Positions 1-12,100 of a stretch of 64,000 nucleotides of DNA are shown here, piece by piece (positions within the stretch are counted from its first letter, which is position 1; the number at the start of each line of letters is the position of its first letter). The position numbers were made by a program, and so were the translations under genes. The stretch covers positions 6,896,608 through 6,960,607 of the forward strand of contig NC_092647.1 in the NCBI RefSeq assembly GCF_039555335.1, read 5' to 3'. The DNA comes from Amphiura filiformis (Eukaryota; Echinodermata; Ophiuroidea; Amphilepidida; Amphiuridae). The notes under the pieces were generated by a model. That model did not search any database, was not told where the DNA came from, and saw only the letters and a list, made by a program, of their open reading frames with translations.

Positions 1-698
1 GGTTCATAATATTTTCAGAACATTTTGTATCTTTTGATCTTCAGAGAACTAAACAAGTTCTTCAAAGTACCCTAAGATCCTTTTATGGTTCTCAGAACCA
101 TCAAATGTTCTCATGTGGACAAGGAAATTCATTTGGAACTTTCTTATCTAACAGTGTAGTGCTGACCACAAATTAAGCACATTAAAAAAGAATTTTCATC
201 TTCAAGTATTTTTTGATATTATTGTTTTTTCTTGACACACATATCAAAATAAAATGACAAATATTAAGTGAAATTTAACACTGTTGCATATATAGATATA
301 TTAATATTAAGAATGTCACACAATATACAAAAAATTGCTAAAACAGGTAATAAATTAACACAATTCTGGAATAATAATCACACTGTTAAAGCCATAATGT
401 ACGATATTCTTAAAAATTTTGTTGTTTTTCTATCTGATTTTTTAGCATATCATATTTGTAAATGTTACAAATGTCCCAACTTATACCTAATTGGATGCTT
501 GTAGAATAACAAAACAATGTTGAATTAACGACATTAAAAAACCACCACAGATAAGCGGCCAAGATAGAAGTACAAATTTACGCATTTAAAATGCAACCTA
601 AACTTTTCAATGCTTGCAAAAAAAGTTGGGTAAAACAAGTTCTTAAACAACAGTTGATGTGCAGTTTAGGGTTATTAGTACTTAATTTAGGTTACAAA

Positions 699-885
699 TG
701 GGTTATTCCAGTTGAAGCCCATATCCCCCTATGGAAGACATGTCCTTAATCTCCCACATAGGGAGTGTGATCTTCAAATGTGATGACCTGAATGGGTGAC
801 TCTTATTTGAAATCTACACCCCTGTGTGGGAGATTACGGTCATGACTTCCATAGAGGGTGTATGGATTTCCACTGTAACATCCCT
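699..885. mobile_element. Foldback MITE, family 1, copy A
   Basis: A 187-base near-palindrome. It starts GGGTTATTCCAGTTGAAGC, pairs CTATGGAAGACATG with CATGACTTCCATAG, and centres on TGACCTGAATGGGTGACTC. Two relatives lie at 2813 and 39453. No coding capacity. Confidence 0.8.
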
Positions 886-1821
886 ATACAATCACCCCAT
901 ATGAGAGCAGAGCAAAATTCCACACCCTTCTTAACTTGTAATGGTTTTGATTTTCCAAGTATATTCAACAGTATGTCCCATCCCAGATCCAGTAAGTGTC
1001 ATCCAAAAGTAGTGGAAACAGTGTTAAAAATCTAAACAAACTCTTCCTATTTTAAAGATCAACTTCCTCTTACCCCCCCCCCCCCTCCCCGGAAAAAAAT
1101 CCTGCCACCGCTAGCCTTGAACTTGCAAGATTGATTACTGTATTTAATCATAATGATGATGAAAACAGCACAGGACAAGAGAGTGGCCTACAGGTGAATT
1201 TTGTTTGTTTGCTTATTTAACCAGTCGGTCCGGGCACACACACGCTTAGGTCCTGATGGGACCAGGTTCAAGCTAAGTCAAGCCAAGCTGAAAAGCATAT
1301 TATATTAGCATGCTGGCCTGACCTGTAATAAGAAATTAGAAAGAAATAGAATTGAATGAAAAGAGCAAGGAAAAGAAAGGCCACTCCCAGCAATTTTGCT
1401 CTCGGCTCTTGGGTCGAGAAATAAGCATTAAACTGTTGCGATTTGGTAGTTCAAAGCATTTTGTGAATGGTAGTGAGCTTTGGCAAAATTTGCTTTTTCA
1501 TAGCGAGTACATAGAATAATTTAAATATCACAGATAAACTTTTGTAGGTCCTGTGGTTCTTGAGTTATGTTGTAAAGAGGGCTGAAACAACACTTTTGTA
1601 AAACGTACATAACTCATTCACAACAATAAATCAAAGTATATGATTTGTAGAATGAACTTTTGCAAAACATCAAAGCATTATTTTTCAATAATATATTGAT
1701 TCAGATAATGAAAAGCAATTATTTGGCTGCTTCGACCAACAATACCTCATATACCCTTAAGGGTACTACTCCTTTCACTGTGGACCAGTTTTTTTCTTCA
1801 TGAATTGGCTTGTTTTTCATA

Positions 1822-2073
1822 TGTGACACGATCTGGTCCATGGGGGCCAAAGGAGGCATTTTTGAAAATTGAGTTACTGTAATTATTACACTACACATAC
1901 AATAGGCTATCATTTACTGAAAAGCCCAAAGGTCTAGCATACTTGGTTCTTAAGTTATGAAATTTTTTGATGTCTATTTTCTTATGTATTTTATTGTTTT
2001 TTACTCCATATTTTTACCTTTATCTCAGTTTCAAATTTGCAGCCTTTGGCCCCATGGACCAGATCGTGTCACA
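1822..2073. mobile_element. Foldback MITE, family 2, copy A
   Basis: Ends TGTGACACGATCTGGTCCAT and ATGGACCAGATCGTGTCACA are exact inverses; arms run about 50 bases. The same family recurs at 50308 (partial) and 55252. Confidence 0.85.
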
Positions 2074-2236
2074 TATGCTAACACAGTTACTGAGATTGTC
2101 AAACACTTTGCCCCTCCCCCTCCTTTTTTCAAGAATTCTGTGTCTACAGATTGTTTGGCTTAAAATTGTTGTAAATTATTCTGATTTTTGTTACTGCATA
2201 CGTCAATTAAGTTCAAACCCAAACTCGTGTAAATGC

Positions 2237-2462
2237 ATATGTGACCATCCAGCACAACTGAGCCCTGAAGTCGCCAATCATCATTTTTGAGATATTCAAC
2301 CAAAATATTCTGCTTGAAATTAGCTTTAAAATGATGTATATCATGTTTATAGTACTTGACATTTAAGTAGTGAAAAATCAATAAAACAGTCAATAAATCC
2401 TTTGTTTCCTATTGTTTATTATTAAGTTCAATCCGGGCTCAGTTGTGGTGGATGGTCACATA
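2237..2462. mobile_element. Foldback MITE with 30-base inverted ends
   Basis: TATGTGACCATCCAGCACAA and TTGTGGTGGATGGTCACATA are inverted ends, continuing into CTGAGCCC / GGGCTCAG. The interior is AT-rich with no frame. Confidence 0.75.
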
Positions 2463-2812
2463 TAAGACGAACATATTTTGTGCCGGTTTGACTGGGACAT
2501 TTGCGGACTAAATACATGAAAATATTTAAAATTCAAACTATTTTCGCCCAAAATGAAGATCAATGTTGGTATTTTTGATGTGCAATTTTTGCCCAAAACC
2601 TTTTGTTTTGAGGGCTCAAAGGAAGATGCACAGTGCAATTATTGGTTTAATTTGTTTTCTATTAGGATTATTGGGGGATGTCGCCGTATTTGTGGACATG
2701 TCCTCCCGTCCCCCACTTCCGCCGCCTAAGAGTTTCAAGCCTGTACCTTTGTGTCAACATGTCACTATATCTGCCGTTGACCCTTAATATCCCTACACCG
2801 TGATGGCAAATT

Positions 2813-3183
2813 GGGCTATTCCAGTTAAAATCCACAAACCTTCTATGGAAGACATTACCTTCATTCGCTACTTGCACGGTTCCGCCATTATGCACTATGT
2901 GCGGGGAGAGCCTCGAACTGGCAGCATACATGAAAGGAAGAATTATGTAACCTTACACAGAACGTTATGACTAGTTCAATTCCCATTCATGTATGCTGCC
3001 AGTTCGAGGCTCTCCCACATAGTGCATAATGGCGGAACTGCAAGTAGCTAATATCGCACACAGGGGTGCAGATTTCAAATGACATCACTCATTCAGATAA
3101 CTCCATTTGAAATTCACACTCCCTGTGTGGTAGATTAAAGTCATGTCTTCCATAGGGGGTGTGTGGATTTCTATTGAAATAGC
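2813..3183. mobile_element. Foldback MITE, family 1, copy B, split by another element
   Basis: The ends GGGCTATTCCAGTTAAAAT and GGATTTCTATTGAAATAGC match family 1, and CTATGGAAGACAT pairs with ATGTCTTCCATAG. The left part is interrupted by a different palindrome at about 2867-3049. Confidence 0.8.
2867..3049. mobile_element. Foldback MITE nested in copy B
   Basis: Arms of about 65 bases (GCTACTTGCACGGTTCCGCC and its inverse GGCGGAACTGCAAGTAGC) surround a 50-base loop. The arms are nearly identical, so the insertion is younger than the host MITE. Confidence 0.8.
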
Positions 3184-3481
3184 TGATTTGACAGAGCACG
3201 GTTAAGACATTTAATATTTATTCACATACAGGAAAAACAATATAAAAATTTAATAATATAAAAAATACAATATAATAATTTTATATAATAATAATGCCAT
3301 TCAATAAATTCCAATAATTTCTACATTTTCATCAGCAAGATGCACTTTTTAGCACTTGATTAAATCAAACACCAAGATTTAACAAATCCAAATACTGTAA
3401 TATAATAAAAAATATACAATATCAACATAATATTTAGAATATGTTGATGCTGAGTGCTATACAATAGCTATTATAAAAAAC

Positions 3482-3902
3482 TGCCCTCCCATGACAAAAG
3501 AAAGTATGGGACAATTTTTTCAAAATGCCTTTTTTGGCTAAAATTAACTGTTTATATCCCTGTTTTTTGTAATAAAAGTTTGGCTAAGTTATATCTTCAA
3601 AAAGTAGGTAAATTGCTAAAAGAAGACTTGCTTCCTCAGATTTGTACACACAAAATATAGGGATTTGGCAAAAAACCACCACAAAAGGAAGTATGGGACA
3701 TACAATTGTACAATTGTGATGATTTTACGTAAATAATAAATTTTTTTAAGGAAATTGATACCAGTTAATAAGGTACACTGATTTAACACCATATAGTATG
3801 AATATTACATAAAATATTTAATAAATCAAGGAAAATCTGGTTTTTGCGCCATATCTCAATAACATCAATTTGTCCCATACTTCCTTTTGTCATGGGAGGG
3901 CA
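3482..3902. mobile_element. 420-base TIR element
   Basis: TGCCCTCCCATGACAAAAGA at the left end is the inverse of the right end TCATGGGAGGGCA, with arms of about 33 bases. A third related motif (AAAAGGAAGTATGGGACA) lies inside near 3685. Confidence 0.75.
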
Positions 3903-3932
3903 TAATACATCAATGATCTTGAGGATCCAGAG

Positions 3933-4288
3933 CAGGGATCCTCAACTGGTGGCAAGAGCCATACTTGGGCTATTAAGTATTATACCACATTCCAAACAGC
4001 ACATGATGGCTAGTAAGGGGGAATTTGTTTGCTTGTACCTTGATTAATCAAATATTATGTTCAAGGGGAGCCATCCTAACCAATATAAAAAGGCGAAAAT
4101 CCAAGAACTTTGGGGGGAATGACCTCAGGACCCCCAGTGGTGAGTTGCCCATGGATTCCACCAGAGGTCCTAAAGCTAGACCATGAACCCCTCCCGTTAG
4201 TCAATCACCTCCACTCTCAGTAGTGGGGCTTTTGAATTCTTTACATTTTTAAGTTGCACTTATTATGGAATTTAGTTGAGGACCCCTG
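3933..4288. mobile_element. hAT-like non-autonomous element
   Basis: Ends CAGGGATCCTCAACT and AGTTGAGGACCCCTG are inverted. CAGGG-type tips are typical of hAT elements, but I do not see an 8-base target duplication. Confidence 0.55.
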
Positions 4289-5514
4289 ACCTAGGGCATA
4301 TTAACTTTATAGGTACAAAATATGTACCTTGCTTTGATACATAGTAGATGATGATAAAATAACTAAAATATTAGAATATTCTCCATGTAACATTTGATAT
4401 TGGCAAAATGGAATATTTTCACAAAGTACCAGTGTCACACAAAACAGATGCATGTACATGCTGTATCAAAATGATTGGTATCCATCAATGTTGATGGTTA
4501 TTGAAAAATCTTCCAAATGCAACATTGGATACTCTTGAAATGTCCAGAATGTATAGTTTATGACTTATACAATTAATCGACCAATTTTTTGGATATTAAT
4601 ATGTTAAATTATGATGTGTCAGACTCATCCCATATCAACAAAAATGACTGTGACTTGTACAGAAAATGAACCTTATTCTGATCTCAAAAATAAAGCTGAA
4701 ATTGGTTAACACCATTCACATTTTTTATCTGAGTCAGGTGTAACTTTACTTTTAATATCTATTACCAGTACCAATACATATAATAAATCTCTATATTCAC
4801 AAATATATATCTGCTATATAAATGAAGTAAAATGCTATGATATTCAAAATAACCTAAACATACTACTGTGATAATCAAGATTTATTCAAATGGCACCTCT
4901 TAAGCATGATGGTCAATGTAGTTGACTGAAAAATAAAGTGAAAATGAGCAAAATTAAAAACCATCTGTACAATGTTGAAAATATGCTACATATGATCACT
5001 TTAAAACTTCTGTGTACTGTTTATGTAGTTATTTTTGCATTTAGGCTTTGCGGATTTTGAATTGCTTTGCTTTTGTTTAATTTGCCATTATGAGTTTTCA
5101 ATACATAAAAGAATATATTTACATGTTTTTATTTTCACTGTAGCTGGGCAAAAATTTCTTCTTTTAAGAGGTAAGACTGGAAAGTTCAGGCTCTGAATAA
5201 CCAAATGCTATAGGATTGCCATATAGGATTGCTACACCTGGGAACCAAAATAGTGTATTGCTGGTATTTATTTTGACAAAGGCCCAAAGTCAAGCAATGA
5301 TTGGTATCTTTTAACTTGAGCACTACAAAGGGTTTGTATGTTGTGCTCAGTGTCTGTTATCAGCACAATGTGAACACACTGATTGCAAACAAGTATCAAT
5401 CATTAATATGTTTTGATGAATCCAAGTGTGCGAAAATATTGGATCCAAAATGTGATAATGATAAAATTGGATGTTTTACGCCCAATATTGATTGGTCTCA
5501 CTTATGATTTTGGT

Positions 5515-5620
5515 CTTGCTGAGCGGCGTGCCACTTGGATCATGCCGCTTGCAGGTAAATGCATGTGGCATGATGAAGTATCACAATGCTCAGTGGCATG
5601 ACGGTATGGAACCAGCGTTA
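5515..5620. mobile_element. Fragment related to the 53411 foldback element
   Basis: Shares CTTGCAGGTAAATGCATGTG-type sequence, GCAT GATGAAGTATCACA and a GGCATGACGGTATGGAACCAGC end with the element at 53411-53744. Only the right arm is recognisable, just downstream of the WDSUB1 stop. Confidence 0.5.
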
Positions 5621-5952
5621 ACAATCATGTGAAACAAAAGTCGTCTCTCTTAAACTTTTAAGATGTTGTGCTTCTCATCTCCTGGAGACGTGAAACATAC
5701 GTCATCCATTTCTGTCATTTCTTTGTTTTACATGGAATCAACAGCCATTCATCATTGATTCAAACGTTAACTGTCATGTTAACTTAGTCATACCTGCTTC
5801 TTATTATATTGTCCGTAGTTTTGTATGCGCCACTTCACGTCTCGCGGAGATGAACAGTAAAACCTTCTGCCTGTTTTACAAGTAGAGGAGCATTGGTCAA
5901 AATGTTTATAGAGTACTATACTATATACAAATATTGAGATGACTGTAGCTTA

Positions 5953-6101
5953 CTAAAGGTTGTATAATCTTTGTATAATCATCTTTAGACTCCTGTTTGG
6001 TGTCAGGTGGTTGCTGGTAAGTGGGGCATTGGTCATGGGGCTCGTATTTGTTCCTCCTCTAAGCCAAGATTCAATGGATGAACGCTCGTAGGAATATCCG
6101 T
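5953..6101 (-). CDS. WDSUB1: WDSUB1 coding exon 11 (U-box, second half, stop)
   Basis: Residues 463-510 then TAG. It completes [14 protein letters not shown], continues through [20 protein letters not shown] and ends [10 protein letters not shown]. The acceptor is CTACAG. The join GCAGCAG to ACGGATAT gives the AADGYSYE signature of U-boxes. Confidence 0.94.
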
Positions 6102-9100
6102 CTGTAGTATGCAATCAGAAAATACACAGAATGGTTTAGAAACACTGGAACAACCATAGACTAATACAGACTATTTTCCTAGAGTCAAAAGTCCCTGTGC
6201 ATTGTATACTGTGAATTTTCCGCATATTCTTTCATGGAACGATCGGCCTTCATTATCGGTTGATGCTAAGACTTAGACTGTTTGGAGTTTATCTGTACCT
6301 CTTTAGTCCATGGGAACAACATTCAAAAATTACATCAGGCAATGATCCTCAACACATCAGGTCCTGTCTAGAGAGGGGGTCATATACACATAGCTTATAT
6401 GGTATATATATTTTTTATTAGTCCAGCGATGGATTGGAACATTCAGAGACTTACGACCTTCTCTTTCCAAACTGAATGCAAGTTTCATGCAAAGGTAAGG
6501 TTCTCTGTACACCAGTTCTCTAAGAATTGATATTATTAATATGATGGGGCTATTTTATCAATTTTCTTCAGAACATTCCAGTGAGTGTTGCAGATTTTAC
6601 CAGGCTGTTTTACAATGTACAGAGGCGAATTGCGCCATCGCCACCATGCATATTGCTGAAATTCATCTGACATTCCCCAACATTCAGCAAACACCCAGCA
6701 AGTGGTCAATGTCGGGGATTGAATCCAGTGGCAGCACTATGGTGGGGAGGGGGACATTACTCCCAATATTTTTTGCCCCCCCCCCCCCATTTTAAGGAAA
6801 AAACCCCAAAATTACACAAATTTCCACTCTTTGCAGCAATTTTGTGCAAAATATGTTGATCCCCCCGAAATTCACTATTCCCCCAAAAACAATTTCCTGG
6901 TGCCGTCACTGTTGAATGATTACTCCGAGGCATATTCTTACCTGCTGCAATGACAGGGTCTCTCATAATTTCCCTGGTGATAGGACATAAGTACTCATCA
7001 GGTACCGTGTCATCTGAAACATACAAAATGAAGACACATTAACAAACTAATCTTTGCAAGTGTTCATGCTGAAGACATACTTGTAGGTGAAAAATAACAT
7101 TTGTTCCCCGATTTCTCCATTTTGTATAAAGAATTTCCTCGCGGTGATGAGACAAGTAAGCAAAGAAAATGTGAGGAGAAAATTTTCATTAATAATTCAC
7201 ATCATTATCAGTCGGAGAATGCACTGATAAGTATAAACGAATCCGCTGAGCCAAGTGATGGTCAGAATTAACCCCCATAGCTGGGGGTCATCCGCGCCAC
7301 ACTAGCTTAGTTTGTTTGGATTGCGATCCAAGACGCCCACTATCGTGAGCGCATCGGAGCACGTAGCACTTGCGCCCGTGTCACAGGAGCAGTAAACGCT
7401 GCACGCCTATGATACTGGAGTCGCGTAAAATGGATGGAAGGCCCCCAGTTATGGCCCCCAGTGGGGTGTAGGAATGTGTCAAGTCGGATTTATGTATACT
7501 AGTCCCAAACTCTTCTGTCTTTCATGAGTTGTTGTATCTCTGATGGTTGTAGGCCAATATCACTCATGACGGTGTCATGGTATTGAAGTGCCCTTCAATC
7601 TTTATTTGATTTGCATCAAGAGGGTCCAGAAAATCTTTGAGACTGGCCAATTATATGCATGCAGTGGTCAGCAAACACATAAGCGACATTGTCCAATAAA
7701 TGACTACACAAAGGGAATGTCACAATATACCACAAGTATTTAGAATGCGGTGTTGCGACCCAACATTTAGCACTCGATGTAAGTTGTGCTGCATTCATTA
7801 TGGGATGAATTTTAAGGAGGTGCAAGGTCACTTACCAGTTGGTTGTCCAGTAGCAGTGTAGAACCCTTGTTCTCGGATCATCTGCACACCACGCAAAATC
7901 TTCTGACGATGACCTAGGGGCTCTGTACACAAGAAATTGCCAAAAAAAAGAAATTACTATTACAGTAAATTATTATTGCCTGCTGTCAAATTTGTAAACA
8001 AAATAATAGAGTTTACTTTATTAGTCCTACTTTACAAAACCTTCAAATTTCATGATCAGAATTAGTTTTGGAAATTAAAAAAAAAATTACCTTTAAATTT
8101 TGCCACATTTTTCAAGATTATGTCAATGAATTGCATAAACTTTTCCAAATGGTTGTCACAAAATAAATTTAAAAAAAAAAGATGCTTCAAATGTGTAATC
8201 TGTATTTTCTATAATATTTGTACTTTAGGCGAGTCCGTGACGTCAACCTGTTGAAGCACCTGCTTCTTTTTGGGCATACGCTTGTGATTTAAAGCTGCAC
8301 CCATTGAAATGTCACTGATTCACTGAGAGTAAAAGTACTGCACATAGAGGTTTGATTAGGAGAGAGTAGACTTTATTCCATAGCCACATGTACGATTATA
8401 TGGGAAAGCACCATAGTGGATTGTTACTATGGGGACCAAAACACTGTACTTATGGCATTTTGTGGTGGGGGAGTGAAATCCATTGATACTTAGCATCTTA
8501 AAGCTATAAACCTTACAAAGGTCTGCACATAAAATCGGCACAATGCATTGGACACAGACTGCAAACAAGCATGTACTAAAGTAACATTTTGACAGCTGCA
8601 TTGAAAAACAATTTTGAGGTACTATATGAATTGACTCAGGCTACATGAATGACACACAAGCTCTCTTTATTCTAGTATCATTGATTTTCTATTTTCCCCT
8701 AAAATGAGTAACACATACATGGAGTCCAAGCTCACCTAATCAACATGGTGGAGTCATGTTCTCTTATTCTAACCTCTTTGAGTTTCTATTTCTCCTCCAA
8801 GTGACACAAAAACATTGCTCAGTCCAAGCTCTCTTATTCTAACCTCTTTGACTGTCTATTTTCCCCTATTATGAGTATGAGTAACACAAGCAGGGAGTCA
8901 AAGCTCTCCTAATCAACATGGTGGAGTCCAAGCTCTCTTATTCAAACCTCATCTATTTATCCTCTGCAAGTGACAGACACACAAACATGGTGGAGTTCAA
9001 GCTCTCTTATTGTAACCTCTATGATTTTCCCCATCCACACTCTCTTATTCTAACATCTATGATTTTCTATCATCCTCCAAAAGCATAATCAATTTACATT

Positions 9101-12100
9101 AATTTACTTACTGATTCCGAGATCACTCGTCAAATGTTTGGAATCCAGGGCTTGTAATTCCTTGCCGTCGATGTGATTCTCTTTAAACACATCACAGTAC
9201 TGTTTCAAGTCAATATTCTCCAACCATTTGCATACTTCATCAATCGACCAATCAGAGAGCAGCTGAATGTGACATTCTTTAGGTGTGGTTGTTTCAGCAG
9301 CAGGTGCTGATGGCTTGATGACTGCTGTAGCTGATGACTCTCTAGAAGCTGTAGGTAATGAAAATAGAAGTTGATATTGTTAATGTACCCGTTAAGGATT
9401 TAAAACATTGATGAGATAACTTTCTTATTGACATCAGAAGCACTTATTATGGTAAACATATTTGACACTTGTAACTGTCATTGATTTGAACTCTCTTATA
9501 GACCTTTTTTCATGACGACACCATCAATCCAAACTGGGTCTGAGAGCCTGTAATCCCGGGCCTGTAATACATTGGTCTAGATGTAAACAATCAAGACACA
9601 CAATGTGAAAAACAACTCATCACTTAAATGTTCTCATTAGTTTTTTATTTATTTTCACCTCAATTATCACAAAATAGTTTGTTCCAATGTGTTCCGCATT
9701 GTTTAAACTGGTTTGTGGCATCAGTGGCAAATTCAAAACTGCATTGCGCACCTGGTCACAGCGCATCACACAAACAGATCTTTCGCATTGGCTGTGTTTT
9801 GCGTTTTTACGCAGATCACTCTGAATTTTGTGTTTTCACACAGGTTGTCTCTTTTGTCCAATTTTAACTTCTGACATCACTGCATGGAAAAAGGTCTATA
9901 GAAATATAAGTAGATTTTGAGTAGAATTATTTTATGTCAAGACCTGGGCCTCGATGGAGACACCCTAAATAGGTGGATGAGTGGCTCGCTGAGACTGAGA
10001 TATTTTACCTGCTGGTTGTTGACATGGTATTCCTGTATCATCTAATTGCCATATCCGTACTGTCTTGTCATTAGATCCAGAGGCCAAGTATCTACCATCT
10101 AATGAGAAAGCTACGCATGTCACATATCTAAGAAATGAAAAGCATGAGAAAAAAGGTCAGGCTGCAGAAAACTGATGAGGCCCCATATACACTGCGCACA
10201 AAAAGTATCCGTACACTTTCTTTTAGACACTAAAACTAAATTACAAAATAAAGTAGTCGATAGATGGAGAATTTTGTTCTGCATATTTTGATACCTCATT
10301 CGGTACGATACAGATTTATTTTTGCATTAATTGAACCAGTAACAAAAGGTAGCAGAAAGCACCTTGTCACTTTTGAAACTCGACCATTTGTCATTCAAAT
10401 GAGTATAGTTTAGTGGAATAAAATAATATCGTGCAGAACAAAATTCACCATCTATCGACTACTTATTTCGCAATTTAGATTTAGTGTTTAGTGTAGATTT
10501 AGATATTGCTTTTGTTGTACATGTTCAGATACTTATTGTGTGCAGTATATTTTAAAACCACATGTCCGAATGGCCCTCGATTTATTCGGTTTATTTTAAG
10601 TGTCAGAGCTGCATCTTCTGACTTAATATCCAGAGGAGAACCAAAATCCATTTCCAAAATGTCATTGGGCAGGAAGAATCTCCTATGTGTCATTGGCCCC
10701 TGAACATGTTTAAAACAAAACCTCCTATATAACCTCTTGGCAGTTTTGTTTTATACAGGTTCAAGGGCCACAAGTACATAGGTGGCTTTTCCTGCCCACA
10801 TGAAAAGTCTCTACACAAGCATCCTCTCCTCCTCAAAATATTCAGTGAAAAAAAATGTTACTGTACCTTTTGTGTCCTTCTAATGTGTAGAGCATCTGTC
10901 CCAAGATCTGAGGAAGAGAATGACATCATTAAAGTAGTATTTTAGTACTTTGTCAAAGTTGCTAGTTATCAGCTAATGTACCGTACCCTCTATGCCTTTC
11001 TTACAGTGTTTGTATTTCAGCTCAATCCTCTTCATCCCTACCACCATTCTTACCATGTTGCTAATTGGCTCAATAAACCATTATTGTCATCTTGTAACCA
11101 ATCAGCAGGTAGTACTCATGTGGAGTTAAACAATTTCTCCAATAATATATATATATATATATCAGCATTTTCAGGGACATGCAGTTCTAAATATTCTGTG
11201 CAAAAACTGTTGATTAATTTTTTTTTGCAAAAAAAGTTTTGTGACCATAAAAGCTCATGATTTTTATCTTTAACAAACAAAATGAATGATACCAAAAATA
11301 TGTTACACCCTATAATCCAGAAGATACATTATAAAGAAATAACCCACTTTCTTTAAGTGGCAATGCCACAGGGGTACAAATACTCTTTTCCCCCAGTAAA
11401 AACTCAAAATTATGCTTTTTGCAACAATTTTGCACTAAATATGGTGATTTTGTCCCCCTTGAAATTCACTCTGCCCACATGCCACCAAGGCACCTCCCTG
11501 TTTTCTTTACAGTGTGTCTGAAAATATTAGAAATATCTCTACAAGACCATGATTATTTCAAAATGTACTTACCGGATTCCAGACAATCACTAAACTATCA
11601 CCAGCACTGGAATGGAAAAATGGATTGTAAATAGTTACTTAAGATATTATTCATAACCTCATGAATATACATGATGCATGTGATCCAATTATATTTTATT
11701 ATTTGTGAATTACAAACTCAGTGTCATTACTAACTCAGTATTTTAAATTACCTTGTATCAGAGGTGTATGCACAGTTTTTTTACCCAGGGGCAGGACTTG
11801 TTTTGTGACTGAGCGAAGCAAGGCCCGTAACGGGTGGGATCCGGGGTTCGCATTGTACCGCAGAAAACGGGGCCCCCAAGTGCTCCTGGATTTTAATTGT
11901 TTTGAATGCATTGAGAAGTACCTCATGATCCTTACTTTTATGTAGATTTTTTTCCTTTTTTACAAGGTGCGCATGCCCTTTCACCACCCTGCTGGATACA
12001 CGCCTTAATATTTTAAAATAACAACATTTATAAAATGTTGTTGTTGTATCTTTTTATATCAAACATTTAAGAAAAGTGATTTTGTGACCATTATATAACC

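Larger units (their letters stand above)
1..5952. other. Region downstream of WDSUB1, no protein gene recognised
   Basis: Apart from the foldback elements listed separately, this holds AT-rich unique-looking sequence, a poly-C run near 1072-1089 and short simple repeats. Open frames here are short, lack splice context and match no family I know. The WDSUB1 3' UTR must begin here; several minus-strand AATAAA words exist (e.g. 5267-5272) and none stands out. Confidence 0.6.
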
